From CAZJDM01 sp964544765 (GTDB lineage Bacteria; Bdellovibrionota_B; Oligoflexia; CAYFLR01), in contig CAZJDM010000006.1 of the NCBI GenBank assembly GCA_964544765.1, forward strand, positions 1-55,492: 55,492 nt of DNA, read 5' to 3'. A program made the translations under genes and the position numbers. The notes under the pieces were generated by a model. It worked only from the letters and a program-made list of their open reading frames with translations. It did not search any database and was not told the origin of the DNA. This document shows positions 45,856 to 54,451 of the stretch, one piece after another. Positions within the stretch are counted from its first letter, which is position 1. Each line of letters opens with the position of its first letter.

Positions 45856-46659
45856 ATGTCTGAGTTAATAAATTTTCTGAGAAACATTAAGCAAAAATAT
45901 GGCTATGATTTTTGCGATTATAATGAGTCATCGTTAAAAAGGCGAATAACTCGCTGCATGCAAAAATTAAATATCTCCGACACAGATTCTTTCTATCAGA
46001 TGGTGCTAGATCAAAATAATATTTTTTCTAAATTAGTGGATGATCTGTCAATTAATGTAACCTCCATGTTTCGTGATCCTCAAATTTTTCTATTTTTACG
46101 TCAAAACATAATACCCAGGTTAGTTACCTATCCTTGCATTCGTATTTGGTCAGCCGGAGTGGGCAGTGGTGAAGAAGCTTACTCGTTAGCTATCTTACTA
46201 AAAGAAGCGGGGATTTATGATCACACCTTAATATATGCCACTGATATTAATAATCATTATTTAAATGAAGGTGTTGAAGGTAAATATACCTTATCCAAAC
46301 TTGAGGAGTATAGGCAAAATTATATTGAATCTGGCGGTACGGGTCAATTTGAACAATATTACGATCAAGAATCAAACACTTTTACCATCCACGAATCTTT
46401 GAGGGAAAATATTGTTTTTTCAACCCATAATCTAGTCACAGACAGCGTTTTTAATGATTTTCATCTGATACTTTGTCGAAATGTATTGATATATTTTAAT
46501 AAGCAATTAGTTAATAAAGTTCTACAGTTATTTACTGATAGTCTGATCTCTCAATGTTATTTGTGTTTAGGAGCTAAAGAAACAATCAACTTGTATTCCA
46601 AACGAAAATATTATAGTAATTTCGCTAAGCAGTTTCGCGTATACAGGAAATTGATTTAA
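45856..46659 (+). CDS. CheR-family protein methyltransferase
   Basis: A 267-residue SAM-dependent methyltransferase of the CheR family. The N-terminal helical part precedes the SAM motif RIWSAGVGSGEEAYSLAILL (about 97-116; chemotaxis CheR has AGCSTGEEPYS) and the catalytic-core motif ILCRNVLIYFN. It starts 6 bases after the large hybrid kinase, with AGG at 6 bases. No cheB, cheA or chemoreceptor gene is nearby. Fused or adjacent CheR with hybrid kinases is a known arrangement; methylation of the sensor itself is inference. Confidence 0.88.
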   Translation: MSELINFLRNIKQKYGYDFCDYNESSLKRRITRCMQKLNISDTDSFYQMVLDQNNIFSKLVDDLSINVTSMFRDPQIFLFLRQNIIPRLVTYPCIRIWSAGVGSGEEAYSLAILLKEAGIYDHTLIYATDINNHYLNEGVEGKYTLSKLEEYRQNYIESGGTGQFEQYYDQESNTFTIHESLRENIVFSTHNLVTDSVFNDFHLILCRNVLIYFNKQLVNKVLQLFTDSLISQCYLCLGAKETINLYSKRKYYSNFAKQFRVYRKLI

Positions 46660-46802
46660 TTAACAAATATTCTTATTTTTATACAAATTTTAAAAGAGGG
46701 TGCTCAGTTATTAGTCTTCTGTCATCAGAAAAATTACTTTAACTGAAAACCAATAATTCAAGACCGTAGGCTGTGATCCAACGAAATCCCAGAAGTGGAA
46801 AA

Positions 46803-46815
46803 TACGGAGTCCGTA
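46803..46815 (+). promoter_or_regulatory. Palindrome over a ribosome binding site
   Basis: TACGGAGTCCGTA is an inverted repeat, able to form a 5-pair stem with a 3-base loop in RNA. It contains the GGAG that serves the ATG at 46818. It could block initiation until the stem is opened, or be a protein site. The stem is short, so the call is tentative. Confidence 0.35.
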
Positions 46816-46817
46816 CT

Positions 46818-48065
46818 ATGAATAATAACACAAACAACAATAAACAAAATGATATCAAAATCCTAGTATTCGATGATAATGAAAGAAATCTTTATACCTA
46901 CAATCAAATTCTGGCCAGACCGGATAGAGAAATAATTACTGTTAAAAGTGGTGAAGAGGGATTAAGATTACTTTTTAAGCATGATATTTCTCTAATGCTA
47001 ATGGATGTACAAATGCCCGATATGAATGGTTTTGAAACGGCCAAATTAATTTTTTCTCGTGAACAAACCAAGGATATTCCTGTTATATTTGTCTCTGCCG
47101 TTTATCAGGAACAAGATTTTGTAAATGAGGGTTTCGCTCTCGGAGCAGTTGACTATGTAACCAAACCTATTGATTCCTTTCTATTAAGGAATAAAGTTGA
47201 AGTATTTTTAAGGCTTTATCATCAAAATCGGGTGTTAGTAGATAAACAAGAAGATATCAATAAAATGAATAACTACCTTAAAAAGAAAACTATTGAGCTA
47301 AAGAAAATGCAGGCACAAATTGTTCATAATGCCAAACTGGCTTCTTTAGGAGTAATGAGTTCTGGTCTCGCCCATGAACTTAACAACCCTTTACAATTCA
47401 TTATGGGTTTTAATGAAAGTCTAAAGGCTGTTTACGAAGACTTTGATCAAGTTACTTATGAACAAGTAAAGGATGAAATCGAAGAAATTGATAAAAATTG
47501 TCATAGAATGAACAACATAATCAAACATTTTAGGGAATTTTCCAGGCAGGATGATTCCAATTTCAAAAGACTCAAAATTAACGATGTCATTCATAAATCA
47601 TTCATTTTATTTAAGGAACAATTAAGACTTAGAAATATTAAAATGGAACTCGATCTATCTAACCAAGATCCAGAAGTTAATGGAAACAACACTCGTTTGG
47701 AACAGGTATTTACAAATTTAATTTCAAACAGTCGTGACGCTATTTCTTCGTCCTCTCCCGAAGAAGGTGGTTTACTTAAAGTAATTTCAAAAACCAAAGA
47801 AGACTCGATTTTAATCGATTTTATGGATAATGGCCCAGGAATAAAAAAAGCAAACATTGACCGAATTTTTGATCCGTTTTATACCACTAAAGAGGTTGGT
47901 AAAGGAACCGGATTAGGGCTCTCTATTTCCTTTGGAATTTTGCAGGAACACAAAGGTGATATAAATTGTGTTTCAACATCTGATCAAGGCACTACCTTCC
48001 AAATTAAATTACCTCTGTATAACTCCCCTCCTAACACTCCCCCGCAAGAAAGTGAGGTAATATAA
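46818..48065 (+). CDS. REC-HisKA-HATPase histidine kinase
   Basis: 415 residues from the ATG at 46818, which has GGAG upstream; a GTG at 46773 would add 15 residues that do not resemble a receiver. The Asn-rich N-terminus is followed by a receiver (about 12-130, Asp63 in LMDVQMPDMNG, YVTKPI), a coiled-coil linker, HisKA with His186 in SGLAHELNNPLQFIMGFN, and HATPase with N box LISNSRDA, G1 DNGPGI and G2 GKGTGLGLS. The kinase core is a near twin of the PAS kinase at 50949. Separated from cheR by 158 bases. Confidence 0.88.
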   Translation: MNNNTNNNKQNDIKILVFDDNERNLYTYNQILARPDREIITVKSGEEGLRLLFKHDISLMLMDVQMPDMNGFETAKLIFSREQTKDIPVIFVSAVYQEQDFVNEGFALGAVDYVTKPIDSFLLRNKVEVFLRLYHQNRVLVDKQEDINKMNNYLKKKTIELKKMQAQIVHNAKLASLGVMSSGLAHELNNPLQFIMGFNESLKAVYEDFDQVTYEQVKDEIEEIDKNCHRMNNIIKHFREFSRQDDSNFKRLKINDVIHKSFILFKEQLRLRNIKMELDLSNQDPEVNGNNTRLEQVFTNLISNSRDAISSSSPEEGGLLKVISKTKEDSILIDFMDNGPGIKKANIDRIFDPFYTTKEVGKGTGLGLSISFGILQEHKGDINCVSTSDQGTTFQIKLPLYNSPPNTPPQESEVI

Positions 48066-48088
48066 TATCTGACATTTCAATAACCTAA

Positions 48089-48116
48089 TTGACATTGACC
48101 TATCAATCGTTATAGT
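48089..48116 (+). promoter_or_regulatory. Sigma-70-type promoter close to an ATG
   Basis: Consensus TTGACA at 48089-48094 and TATAGT at 48111-48116, 16-base spacing. The predicted start is near 48123, 5 bases before the exonuclease ATG at 48128, so the message would have almost no leader. Confidence 0.55.
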
Positions 48117-48127
48117 AATAATCCTTA

Positions 48128-48748
48128 ATGAAAATTATATCTACATTAGACGAATTAGTAGTTCTTGATTTCGAGACAACAGGCCTTTCTTCTACTCGTA
48201 ATAGGGTAATTGAGGTAGGAGCTGTTATTTTACGTAATCATCAAATTATAGACTCCTTCTCGGAACTAATGAATCCTGACCAACATATACCATGTTTTAT
48301 TTCCGATTTAACAGGAATTACTAATGAAATGATTAAAAACAAGCCTTCTCCCAAGACCATCATGCCCCAACTAAAGGAGTTTATAGGTAATAAGCCTATA
48401 GTGGCCCACAACGCCTCATTTGACAAACGATTTCTAGAAGCGGAAATGAAACGTGCTCATATAGACATAAGCAATCCAACTATTTGCACTATGTTACTAT
48501 CTCGCCGCTTAATACCAGATGCTTCGAGCTATCAATTAGGATCATTAGTTAGACATTTACAAATCAAACCCCGCAGGGTACATAGAGCCTTAGATGATGT
48601 AATCGTAACAACTGAGGTATGGAACCATCTTCATCAGACTGTATGCACTCGAACGGGAATCAAAAATCCTGACATCTCAATCTTTCAAGCAATAAGTAAA
48701 AAACCTAAAGCCTCTGTCCAAGAATATTTGGACAGCCTTACTAATTAA
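48128..48748 (+). CDS. DEDDh 3'-5' exonuclease, DnaQ-like
   Basis: A 206-residue nuclease of the DnaQ/PolC epsilon type. Exo I is VLDFETTGL (Asp14, Glu16), Exo II IVAHNASFDKRF (Asp99), Exo III VHRALDDV (His152, Asp157), the full DEDDh set of metal ligands. A C-terminal tail of about 40 residues lacks a known domain. It stands alone as a proofreading-like or repair nuclease. No ribosome binding site; a strong promoter lies immediately upstream. Confidence 0.9.
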   Translation: MKIISTLDELVVLDFETTGLSSTRNRVIEVGAVILRNHQIIDSFSELMNPDQHIPCFISDLTGITNEMIKNKPSPKTIMPQLKEFIGNKPIVAHNASFDKRFLEAEMKRAHIDISNPTICTMLLSRRLIPDASSYQLGSLVRHLQIKPRRVHRALDDVIVTTEVWNHLHQTVCTRTGIKNPDISIFQAISKKPKASVQEYLDSLTN

Positions 48749-48749
48749 T

Positions 48750-49403
48750 TTAATTAGGATAAATTAATCCAAAAACCTTGGTATAAAAATCTGTTGAGTT
48801 AAAATTACGTGACAGATTTACCTCCTTTCCACAGATGCCTGACTGCAAACAAGCCCTATTAACCTCACCATCTAAAATTAAAACTGGCACAGGCCTAACA
48901 ACTGCAACGCCGTCTCTACCCCCCAAACTCTGTACTAAATCGGAAGTATTCAAATCATACACCTGAGGATCTACCAATACCAAGTCATAAGAATGCTTCT
49001 CAATTAAAGTAGCTGCTTGTTCTCTATTTTTTGCGACCAATACCTCCCCATTTTTTTTCTCTATTAAAAAGGAAGTGAACTCCAAAGTTGCTGGGTTATT
49101 AGTTACAATGAAAATACGTTTCCCAAGTAAACTTCTATGTCGAAATTGATCAGGAGCTATTCTTAAATTCCTAATATCAAGATGATTACTCCTCCTCCTT
49201 GGATCAACTACTCCGTGCTCATTAGCAATATCATATGCTACTGAACAAGGAACACCATAACCACTAATGATGGTAGAATTGACCAAGTATATGCCTAGAA
49301 GGGCCATATATTTTACATTAATAGCAAATTTTTTCTTACTGTTATTTATACTATAATTACTATCTATATTACTGTTACCCTTAAAATTATCATTAATATT
49401 CAT
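48750..49403 (-). CDS. Membrane-linked receiver-like protein, degenerate
   Basis: 217 residues from the ATG at 49403 (GGAG 7 bases upstream); a further ATG at 49439 is less supported. Residues about 30-50 form one hydrophobic segment (YMALLGIYLVNSTIISGYGV). After a basic region comes a receiver-like fold (KRIFIVTNNPATLEFTSFLI, then LVLVDPQVYDLNTSD). The acidic pair is gone (VTNN), although the Asp of LVLVDPQ remains. Positive charges on both sides leave topology uncertain. It may be a dummy receiver that docks a kinase to the membrane. Convergent with the exonuclease gene, 1 base between stops. Confidence 0.55.
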   Translation of the reverse strand: MNINDNFKGNSNIDSNYSINNSKKKFAINVKYMALLGIYLVNSTIISGYGVPCSVAYDIANEHGVVDPRRRSNHLDIRNLRIAPDQFRHRSLLGKRIFIVTNNPATLEFTSFLIEKKNGEVLVAKNREQAATLIEKHSYDLVLVDPQVYDLNTSDLVQSLGGRDGVAVVRPVPVLILDGEVNRACLQSGICGKEVNLSRNFNSTDFYTKVFGLIYPN

Positions 49404-49517
49404 ATATTCTCCAAGTTGGGGATTATTATTTTGAACCACAAATTGTTATTTTTTAATAATAATTTGAATATCAAGTAATTTTAAATTAAATATCCAGATA
49501 TCAAGATAATTGAAAAA

Positions 49518-50009
49518 TTATTCTTCTTCGGAAGGAACTCCTATAAACAACCCGCATTCAGGACAATCTTGCTGTAAAGCAAATTCACATCCACAAGCGG
49601 GACAAGATATATTTTCTTCATTATAATCTATCATTGACTCTCTTTGTATATTATCGTCATAGCCGTCATCACTTCGATCTAATTTGTATAGATTATTACT
49701 TAGTATTTCACGGGCAGCTTCTAACTGATCCTTAACAATTAATAACTGAAAAGTTGGTACACAGGCCTTACATTCTTCATCAGAACGAGGGCGATAAATA
49801 CTAGATATTTGATTATCAAGTAATAAATCCTTCTGCTCTTTGATATATTCCAAGTTTCCTTGATCAATTACTACCAATTCTTCTTCTTCCAGTTCCTCCA
49901 TTTCCAAATTTCGATAGGCTTCATCAGACAATAACTCAGTATCACATTCACCACATTTAGCAAAACCATCTCGATACTCGTTATTACATGAAGGGCACCA
50001 AGGACTCAT
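49518..50009 (-). CDS. Double zinc-ribbon protein with DUF2007-like middle
   Basis: A 163-residue cytoplasmic protein. Two CxxC zinc-ribbon knuckles occur at the N-terminus (CPSCNNEYRDGFAKCGEC) and two at the C-terminus (CPACGCEF, then CPECG). Between them, residues about 53-105 resemble DUF2007, a putative signal-transducing domain (LLLDNQISSIYRPRSDEE, FQLLIVKDQLEAAREIL). The rest is acidic. AAGGAG lies 6 bases before the ATG. Function unknown; partner proteins are not visible. Confidence 0.72.
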   Translation of the reverse strand: MSPWCPSCNNEYRDGFAKCGECDTELLSDEAYRNLEMEELEEEELVVIDQGNLEYIKEQKDLLLDNQISSIYRPRSDEECKACVPTFQLLIVKDQLEAAREILSNNLYKLDRSDDGYDDNIQRESMIDYNEENISCPACGCEFALQQDCPECGLFIGVPSEEE

Positions 50010-50160
50010 AACATCTCCTTTCTTAAGAGCTGTGAATAAATAATATATACAGCTCCATAAAATCAGCCCTTATTATCTAAAAAAAATGAAACATGTGCAA
50101 TATCTAATAATTTAATAATCAAATAATATAAAATATATTTGTTTTTATATATTTTATAAA

Positions 50161-50188
50161 TTGACCCTGTATATATAATAATGATAAT
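50161..50188 (+). promoter_or_regulatory. Promoter of the isochorismatase-kinase operon
   Basis: TTGACC at 50161-50166 and GATAAT at 50183-50188 with 16-base spacing, upstream of the ATG at 50260 and in a very AT-rich stretch. Confidence 0.45.
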
Positions 50189-50211
50189 AGGATAGCTGGA
50201 TATGTCACAAT

Positions 50212-50229
50212 AATTAACATGCGTTAATT
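50212..50229. promoter_or_regulatory. Inverted repeat downstream of the promoter
   Basis: AATTAAC (50212-50218) and GTTAATT (50223-50229) are perfect 7-base arms around ATGC. The site lies between the predicted promoter and the GGGGAG binding site of the isochorismatase-like gene, a good place for a repressor. Confidence 0.4.
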
Positions 50230-50259
50230 CTAAGAAATTTCAAATTTGGGGAGTAAATT

Positions 50260-50859
50260 ATGGAAGCCAAAAAAACCGCCGTAATACTTATAGGTTATCA
50301 ACATGACTATTTTGGAAAAGATGGAATTTTACATCAGGTGATCGAAACTGATGCTCAAAAGGTCCTTACCAATACATTAGATTTATTAGACACTTTAAAA
50401 GGTACCAATACCTTAATTATATCAACACCAATTATATTTACTCCACAATACGATGAATTGTCTGAACCAGTGGGGATATTAAAAGCCATCAAAGATGTTG
50501 GCGCCTTTTGTGAAGGGAAAAAAGGATCAGAAACAATTCCAGAAATTAAAAAATATGGAGATAAAATCCTTGAAGTCCCTGGAAAACGAGGACTTAATGC
50601 ATTTAGCAATACAAATCTAGATAAAATATTACAAGAAAATAATATTGAAGATTTTATTATTTCTGGTGTAGTAACATCTATTTGTATTGACTCAACTGGA
50701 CGATCCGCTCATGAAAAAGGATATAAGGTACATATTTTAGGTGACTGTACCTGCGGACGAACAGAGATTGAACAAAACTTCTATCTTGAAAATGTTTTTC
50801 CACTCTATGCTCAAGTTATAGATAGAAAAACTCTTACAAATCAACTTAATGTAGGATGA
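50260..50859 (+). CDS. Isochorismatase-like cysteine hydrolase, altered triad
   Basis: A 199-residue protein of the isochorismatase-like cysteine hydrolase family. Cys142 (GVVTSICIDSTGRSA) and Lys109 (PGKRGLNAF) fit the catalytic triad. The third residue, normally Asp in the VIDMQNDF motif, is Gly12 here (LIGYQHDYF), so the chemistry may differ or be lost. GGGGAG precedes the ATG at 7 bases. It is first in an operon with the PAS kinase and the REC-GAF kinase. That setting suggests it makes or removes a signal, or acts as a sensor protein (inference). Confidence 0.78.
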   Translation: MEAKKTAVILIGYQHDYFGKDGILHQVIETDAQKVLTNTLDLLDTLKGTNTLIISTPIIFTPQYDELSEPVGILKAIKDVGAFCEGKKGSETIPEIKKYGDKILEVPGKRGLNAFSNTNLDKILQENNIEDFIISGVVTSICIDSTGRSAHEKGYKVHILGDCTCGRTEIEQNFYLENVFPLYAQVIDRKTLTNQLNVG

Positions 50860-50948
50860 ATAGTACAAAACGCGATGTGAAAAAACGTGTAACATTAGAA
50901 ATGCATGTACGAAGTGCATCGTGTAAATTTAGATGAGATGAAGTAATA

Positions 50949-52244
50949 ATGAAAGATATTCTCCAAAATGAACTTCAGGCTCAAATTACCTATCGACTTA
51001 TTGAGAGTCTCTCCAAATCTGAGAAACGTTATCAAAAATTGGTTGATAGCTTGCATGAAATTGTATTTGAAATGAAAATTGACTCAACAATAAATTATCT
51101 AAACCCAGCATGGCAAAAAATTTTGGGTTATTCAATAAAGGAAGGATTGGGTCATTCACTTTATGACTTTATATTAAAAAAAGACAAAGAAAAACTTAGA
51201 AAATTTATCGATTCACCTAAGAAACCATCATTAAGAAAGAAGGAACAATTATCATTAAGAGTAATGCATAAAAATAACTCTATCTTGTGGTTTATTGTAT
51301 CTATAACAATTGAAAATGACAATATATTAGGATCTATGTTGGATATAACTGAAAGAAAGATGGCGAAAAAAGATCTTTTAAAGATTACAGCAATGAAAGC
51401 AGCCGCCAAAGAAGCAAAAAAGCGAACTAAAGAAATTGAAAAAACAAATCGTATTCTTAAAGAAACTCAAACTCAGCTTATTCAAAGCGCAAAACTAGCT
51501 TCCCTAGGTGAAATGAGCGCCGGTCTGGCTCACGAACTAAACAATCCCTTACAATTCATTATGGGTTTTAACGACGGTCTGAAGGCTTATTTTGAAAGAA
51601 ATGAACAGGCTACCTTTAATGATATTAATAAATATATTTACAAAATAGATAAAAATTGTGATCGAATGAAAAAAATAATTCAACATTTTAGAGAGTTTTG
51701 CCGACAAGATAAAATTCATTTTAGAACAATCAATATGAATGATGTTATTGAAAAGTCTTTCATACTATTCAAGGAACAATTTCGTCATCACAATATTAAA
51801 ATCCAAATAAATCTATCCCCAGATGATTTATTAATAACTGGCGACACTACTCGTCTTGAACAAGTTTTCACTAATTTGATCGCCAATAGTCGCGACGCGG
51901 TTAATTCGATATCTCAAAAAGAAAGCAGAACGATTAATGTATCCTCCAAAAAGAAAGAAAATTTTGCCATTGTAGACTTCACTGATAATGGACACGGTAT
52001 TGAAAAATCCAATCTAAATCGAATATTTGATCCATTTTATACTACTAAGGAAGTGGGTAAAGGAACCGGCCTCGGTCTTTCTATTTCCTATGGCATTATA
52101 CAAGAACATAACGGCAATATTAGTTGTCATACTACATCAGATAAAGGAACAACGTTCCGTATCAAAATACCCCTATATTTAGGTAAGAAAAAGCCATACT
52201 ACAATGTAGGTGAGGAAAAACTATCTTATCATAGATGTATATAA
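50949..52244 (+). CDS. PAS-HisKA-HATPase histidine kinase
   Basis: A 431-residue soluble kinase. A PAS domain at about 28-135 (LNPAWQKILGYS early, LGSMLDITERK at the end) leads into a basic coiled coil (140-180) and a kinase core: His195 in AGLAHELNNPLQFIMGFN, N box LIANSRDA, G1 DNGHGI, G2 GKGTGLGLS. The core is a close paralogue of that at 46818, with the PAS domain replacing the receiver. The gene follows the isochorismatase-like gene by 89 bases. Confidence 0.88.
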   Translation: MKDILQNELQAQITYRLIESLSKSEKRYQKLVDSLHEIVFEMKIDSTINYLNPAWQKILGYSIKEGLGHSLYDFILKKDKEKLRKFIDSPKKPSLRKKEQLSLRVMHKNNSILWFIVSITIENDNILGSMLDITERKMAKKDLLKITAMKAAAKEAKKRTKEIEKTNRILKETQTQLIQSAKLASLGEMSAGLAHELNNPLQFIMGFNDGLKAYFERNEQATFNDINKYIYKIDKNCDRMKKIIQHFREFCRQDKIHFRTINMNDVIEKSFILFKEQFRHHNIKIQINLSPDDLLITGDTTRLEQVFTNLIANSRDAVNSISQKESRTINVSSKKKENFAIVDFTDNGHGIEKSNLNRIFDPFYTTKEVGKGTGLGLSISYGIIQEHNGNISCHTTSDKGTTFRIKIPLYLGKKKPYYNVGEEKLSYHRCI

Positions 52245-52266
52245 GACTGACAAAGAGGTATAAAAA

Positions 52267-54342
52267 ATGAACACGAATATGAATACGAACACGAATATTA
52301 AAATGAATTTTAACAAAAAATTAATTTCAGTTTTAGCTATAGATGATGAGCAGGATGCAAGAGATTTATACAAAGATATGTTATGGCAATATTCTCTTAA
52401 TACAGCAGAATCAGCCTCTGAAGCTCTGACTCTTATTGAGAAAAATCTACCAGATATTGTTGTCACCGATTTAAAAATGCCCAAAAATGATGGACTGGTA
52501 TTATTATCACGTATTAAAGAAGACTTCCCCAATATCTTAGTAATTATGGTCACTGGGCATGGAGAAAAATCAACGGTAATTAGTTCAGTAAGAAATGGTG
52601 CTTTTGATTATTTAGATAAACCTATTAAACGCAATGAATTTTTATCTGTCATTAATCGAGCTGAAGAATATTGTTTACTTCAAAGAAAACTCCAAGATTT
52701 AAAAAAGGAAAAACACAGAACCTTTGAACTTCAAAAGATTCTCTATCAACTTCTTCAAACATCACAATATTCCATGGGCTTTAAGGAACTCATGGAAAAA
52801 TCCCTAGAAATAATTATTCAAGGTACTTCCTTCCTGACTTTCAAGTCTGAAGGAAGCATCTTTATTGTAGAAGATAAACCTCACGAATTGACACTTAAGA
52901 CCCATCGAAACCTACCGGTTGCCGTACACTCGACATGCTCTAAAATTTCATTTGGACAATGTCTATGTGGAAAAGCTGCCAAAGAAGGAAAGATTATTTT
53001 TTCAAATTGTTTAGATGATAATCATCATATTTCTTATGAGGGTATGAAACCTCATGGGCACTATTGTGTACCTATCAAGACTAAAGATAGAGTTGTAGGC
53101 GTTCTTAATATTTTTCTACATGAAGGACATAAACGAGATATAAACGAAGAAAAATATTTACAAGCCATAGCTGATACTTTAGCAGGTATAATTGAACGCA
53201 AGAATATGCAATCACAGTTAATACAATCATCAAAATTAGCTTCTATCGGAATTCTGGCTTCTGGAGTAGCTCACGAGCTAAACAATCCCCTAACTACCAT
53301 TATGGGACACGCCAATTTATTAATAAACTCAGGGGACAATCAAACTAAAATAGAAGACAGAGCTAAAAAGATTAAAAAAGCATCAAAACGAATGGAAGCT
53401 ATCATTAAACACTTAAGAACTTTTGCCAAAGAAATTAAACATTCAGAACAAGGATCATTTGAAATTGTTGCTCCTATAAAAAACTCCTTTGGTTTCTTAA
53501 AAACACAATTTAAACTACGGGGTATCTCAATCAATTCTTCATTCAATGACTGTGAAGTTCGTGTATTTGGAGATATGACTCAAATAGAAAGTGTTTTTCA
53601 AAACTTACTGATTAATAGTCGCGATGCTTTTGAACAAGTAAAAGATAATAGAAGCAAACAGATCTCAATTACAACATTAGTAGATGGAGAAAACGTAAAA
53701 ATTATTTATGAAGATAACGCTATTGGAATACCTGAGAATATCTTAGATAGTATTTTCGATCCATTTTTTACTACCAAAGAAGCTGGAATGGGAACAGGAC
53801 TAGGATTATCTCTAACCAGAAATATTGTTGATCAACATAAAGGAACAATTGCGGTAGAAAGTGTATTTGGCGAGGGAACAAAATTTATTATTTCACTTCC
53901 TCTCTATAGAAGGAAATCAAAAAATAATGAACTAAAGAGTACGACTTCATCTTTTAATTTGAAACAAGGGACCAAAGAAAAACGAATTCTTGTTATCGAT
54001 GATGATATTGAAGTAGCGAATGTAACATACGATCTTTTAGAAAGTTTTTATGAACCCAACGTAATCACTAATTCAATTGAAGCACTAAAAAACATTGAAA
54101 ATGAAAAATATGATTTGATATTAACTGACCTAAAAATGCCCAATGCTTCAGGAATTGATATAGTACTCAAAACAAAAAAACATCAACCTAATACACCGGT
54201 TATCATAATGTCAGGTTTTGGAAAAGATGATAAAGACTTGAAAACGGCACTTGCTGAGGGAGCTAAAGCATATTTATCCAAACCATTTGGTAATTTTAAT
54301 GAATTGTTATCTCTTCTAGATAGTTATATTGATTCGAAGTAA
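52267..54342 (+). CDS. REC-GAF-HisKA-HATPase-REC hybrid kinase
   Basis: A 691-residue soluble hybrid kinase. Asn/Thr-rich N-terminus (MNTNMNTNTNI), receiver with Asp68 in VVTDLKMPKNDG, GAF (about 155-312) with Cys232/Cys234, Cys248 and PHGHYC ending at Cys267, HisKA with His336 in SGVAHELNNPLTTIMGH, HATPase with GMGTGLGLS, and an intact C-terminal receiver (Asp621 in LILTDLKMPNASG). It closely resembles the kinase at 38941 with an extra receiver like that of the protein at 37298. GAGG lies 8 bases upstream. It is the last gene of the operon before hgcA. Confidence 0.88.
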   Translation: MNTNMNTNTNIKMNFNKKLISVLAIDDEQDARDLYKDMLWQYSLNTAESASEALTLIEKNLPDIVVTDLKMPKNDGLVLLSRIKEDFPNILVIMVTGHGEKSTVISSVRNGAFDYLDKPIKRNEFLSVINRAEEYCLLQRKLQDLKKEKHRTFELQKILYQLLQTSQYSMGFKELMEKSLEIIIQGTSFLTFKSEGSIFIVEDKPHELTLKTHRNLPVAVHSTCSKISFGQCLCGKAAKEGKIIFSNCLDDNHHISYEGMKPHGHYCVPIKTKDRVVGVLNIFLHEGHKRDINEEKYLQAIADTLAGIIERKNMQSQLIQSSKLASIGILASGVAHELNNPLTTIMGHANLLINSGDNQTKIEDRAKKIKKASKRMEAIIKHLRTFAKEIKHSEQGSFEIVAPIKNSFGFLKTQFKLRGISINSSFNDCEVRVFGDMTQIESVFQNLLINSRDAFEQVKDNRSKQISITTLVDGENVKIIYEDNAIGIPENILDSIFDPFFTTKEAGMGTGLGLSLTRNIVDQHKGTIAVESVFGEGTKFIISLPLYRRKSKNNELKSTTSSFNLKQGTKEKRILVIDDDIEVANVTYDLLESFYEPNVITNSIEALKNIENEKYDLILTDLKMPNASGIDIVLKTKKHQPNTPVIIMSGFGKDDKDLKTALAEGAKAYLSKPFGNFNELLSLLDSYIDSK

Positions 54343-54343
54343 C

Positions 54344-54371
54344 TTGTCAATAAAGACTGTGATAATTTTTT
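54344..54371 (+). terminator. Weak intrinsic terminator
   Basis: TTGTCA (54344-54349) can pair with TGATAA (54360-54365, one G-U), followed by six T at 54366-54371. The stem is short and starts 1 base after the kinase stop. It suggests that hgcA is transcribed separately. Confidence 0.4.
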
Positions 54372-54375
54372 GCTA

Positions 54376-54406
54376 TTGACTTTCAATCAATTTACGACTC
54401 TTATAA
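54376..54406 (+). promoter_or_regulatory. Candidate hgcA promoter with inverted repeat
   Basis: TTGACT at 54376-54381 and TTATAA at 54401-54406 have a 19-base gap (18 if the -10 is read as CTTATA). ATTGA (54375-54379) and TCAAT (54387-54391) form an inverted repeat over the -35, a possible repressor site. The hgcA ATG follows about 45 bases later. Confidence 0.4.
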
Positions 54407-54451
54407 AAAATAAAAATTAAATTTTAACTTTAATTTACGAAAGATAAAGAC

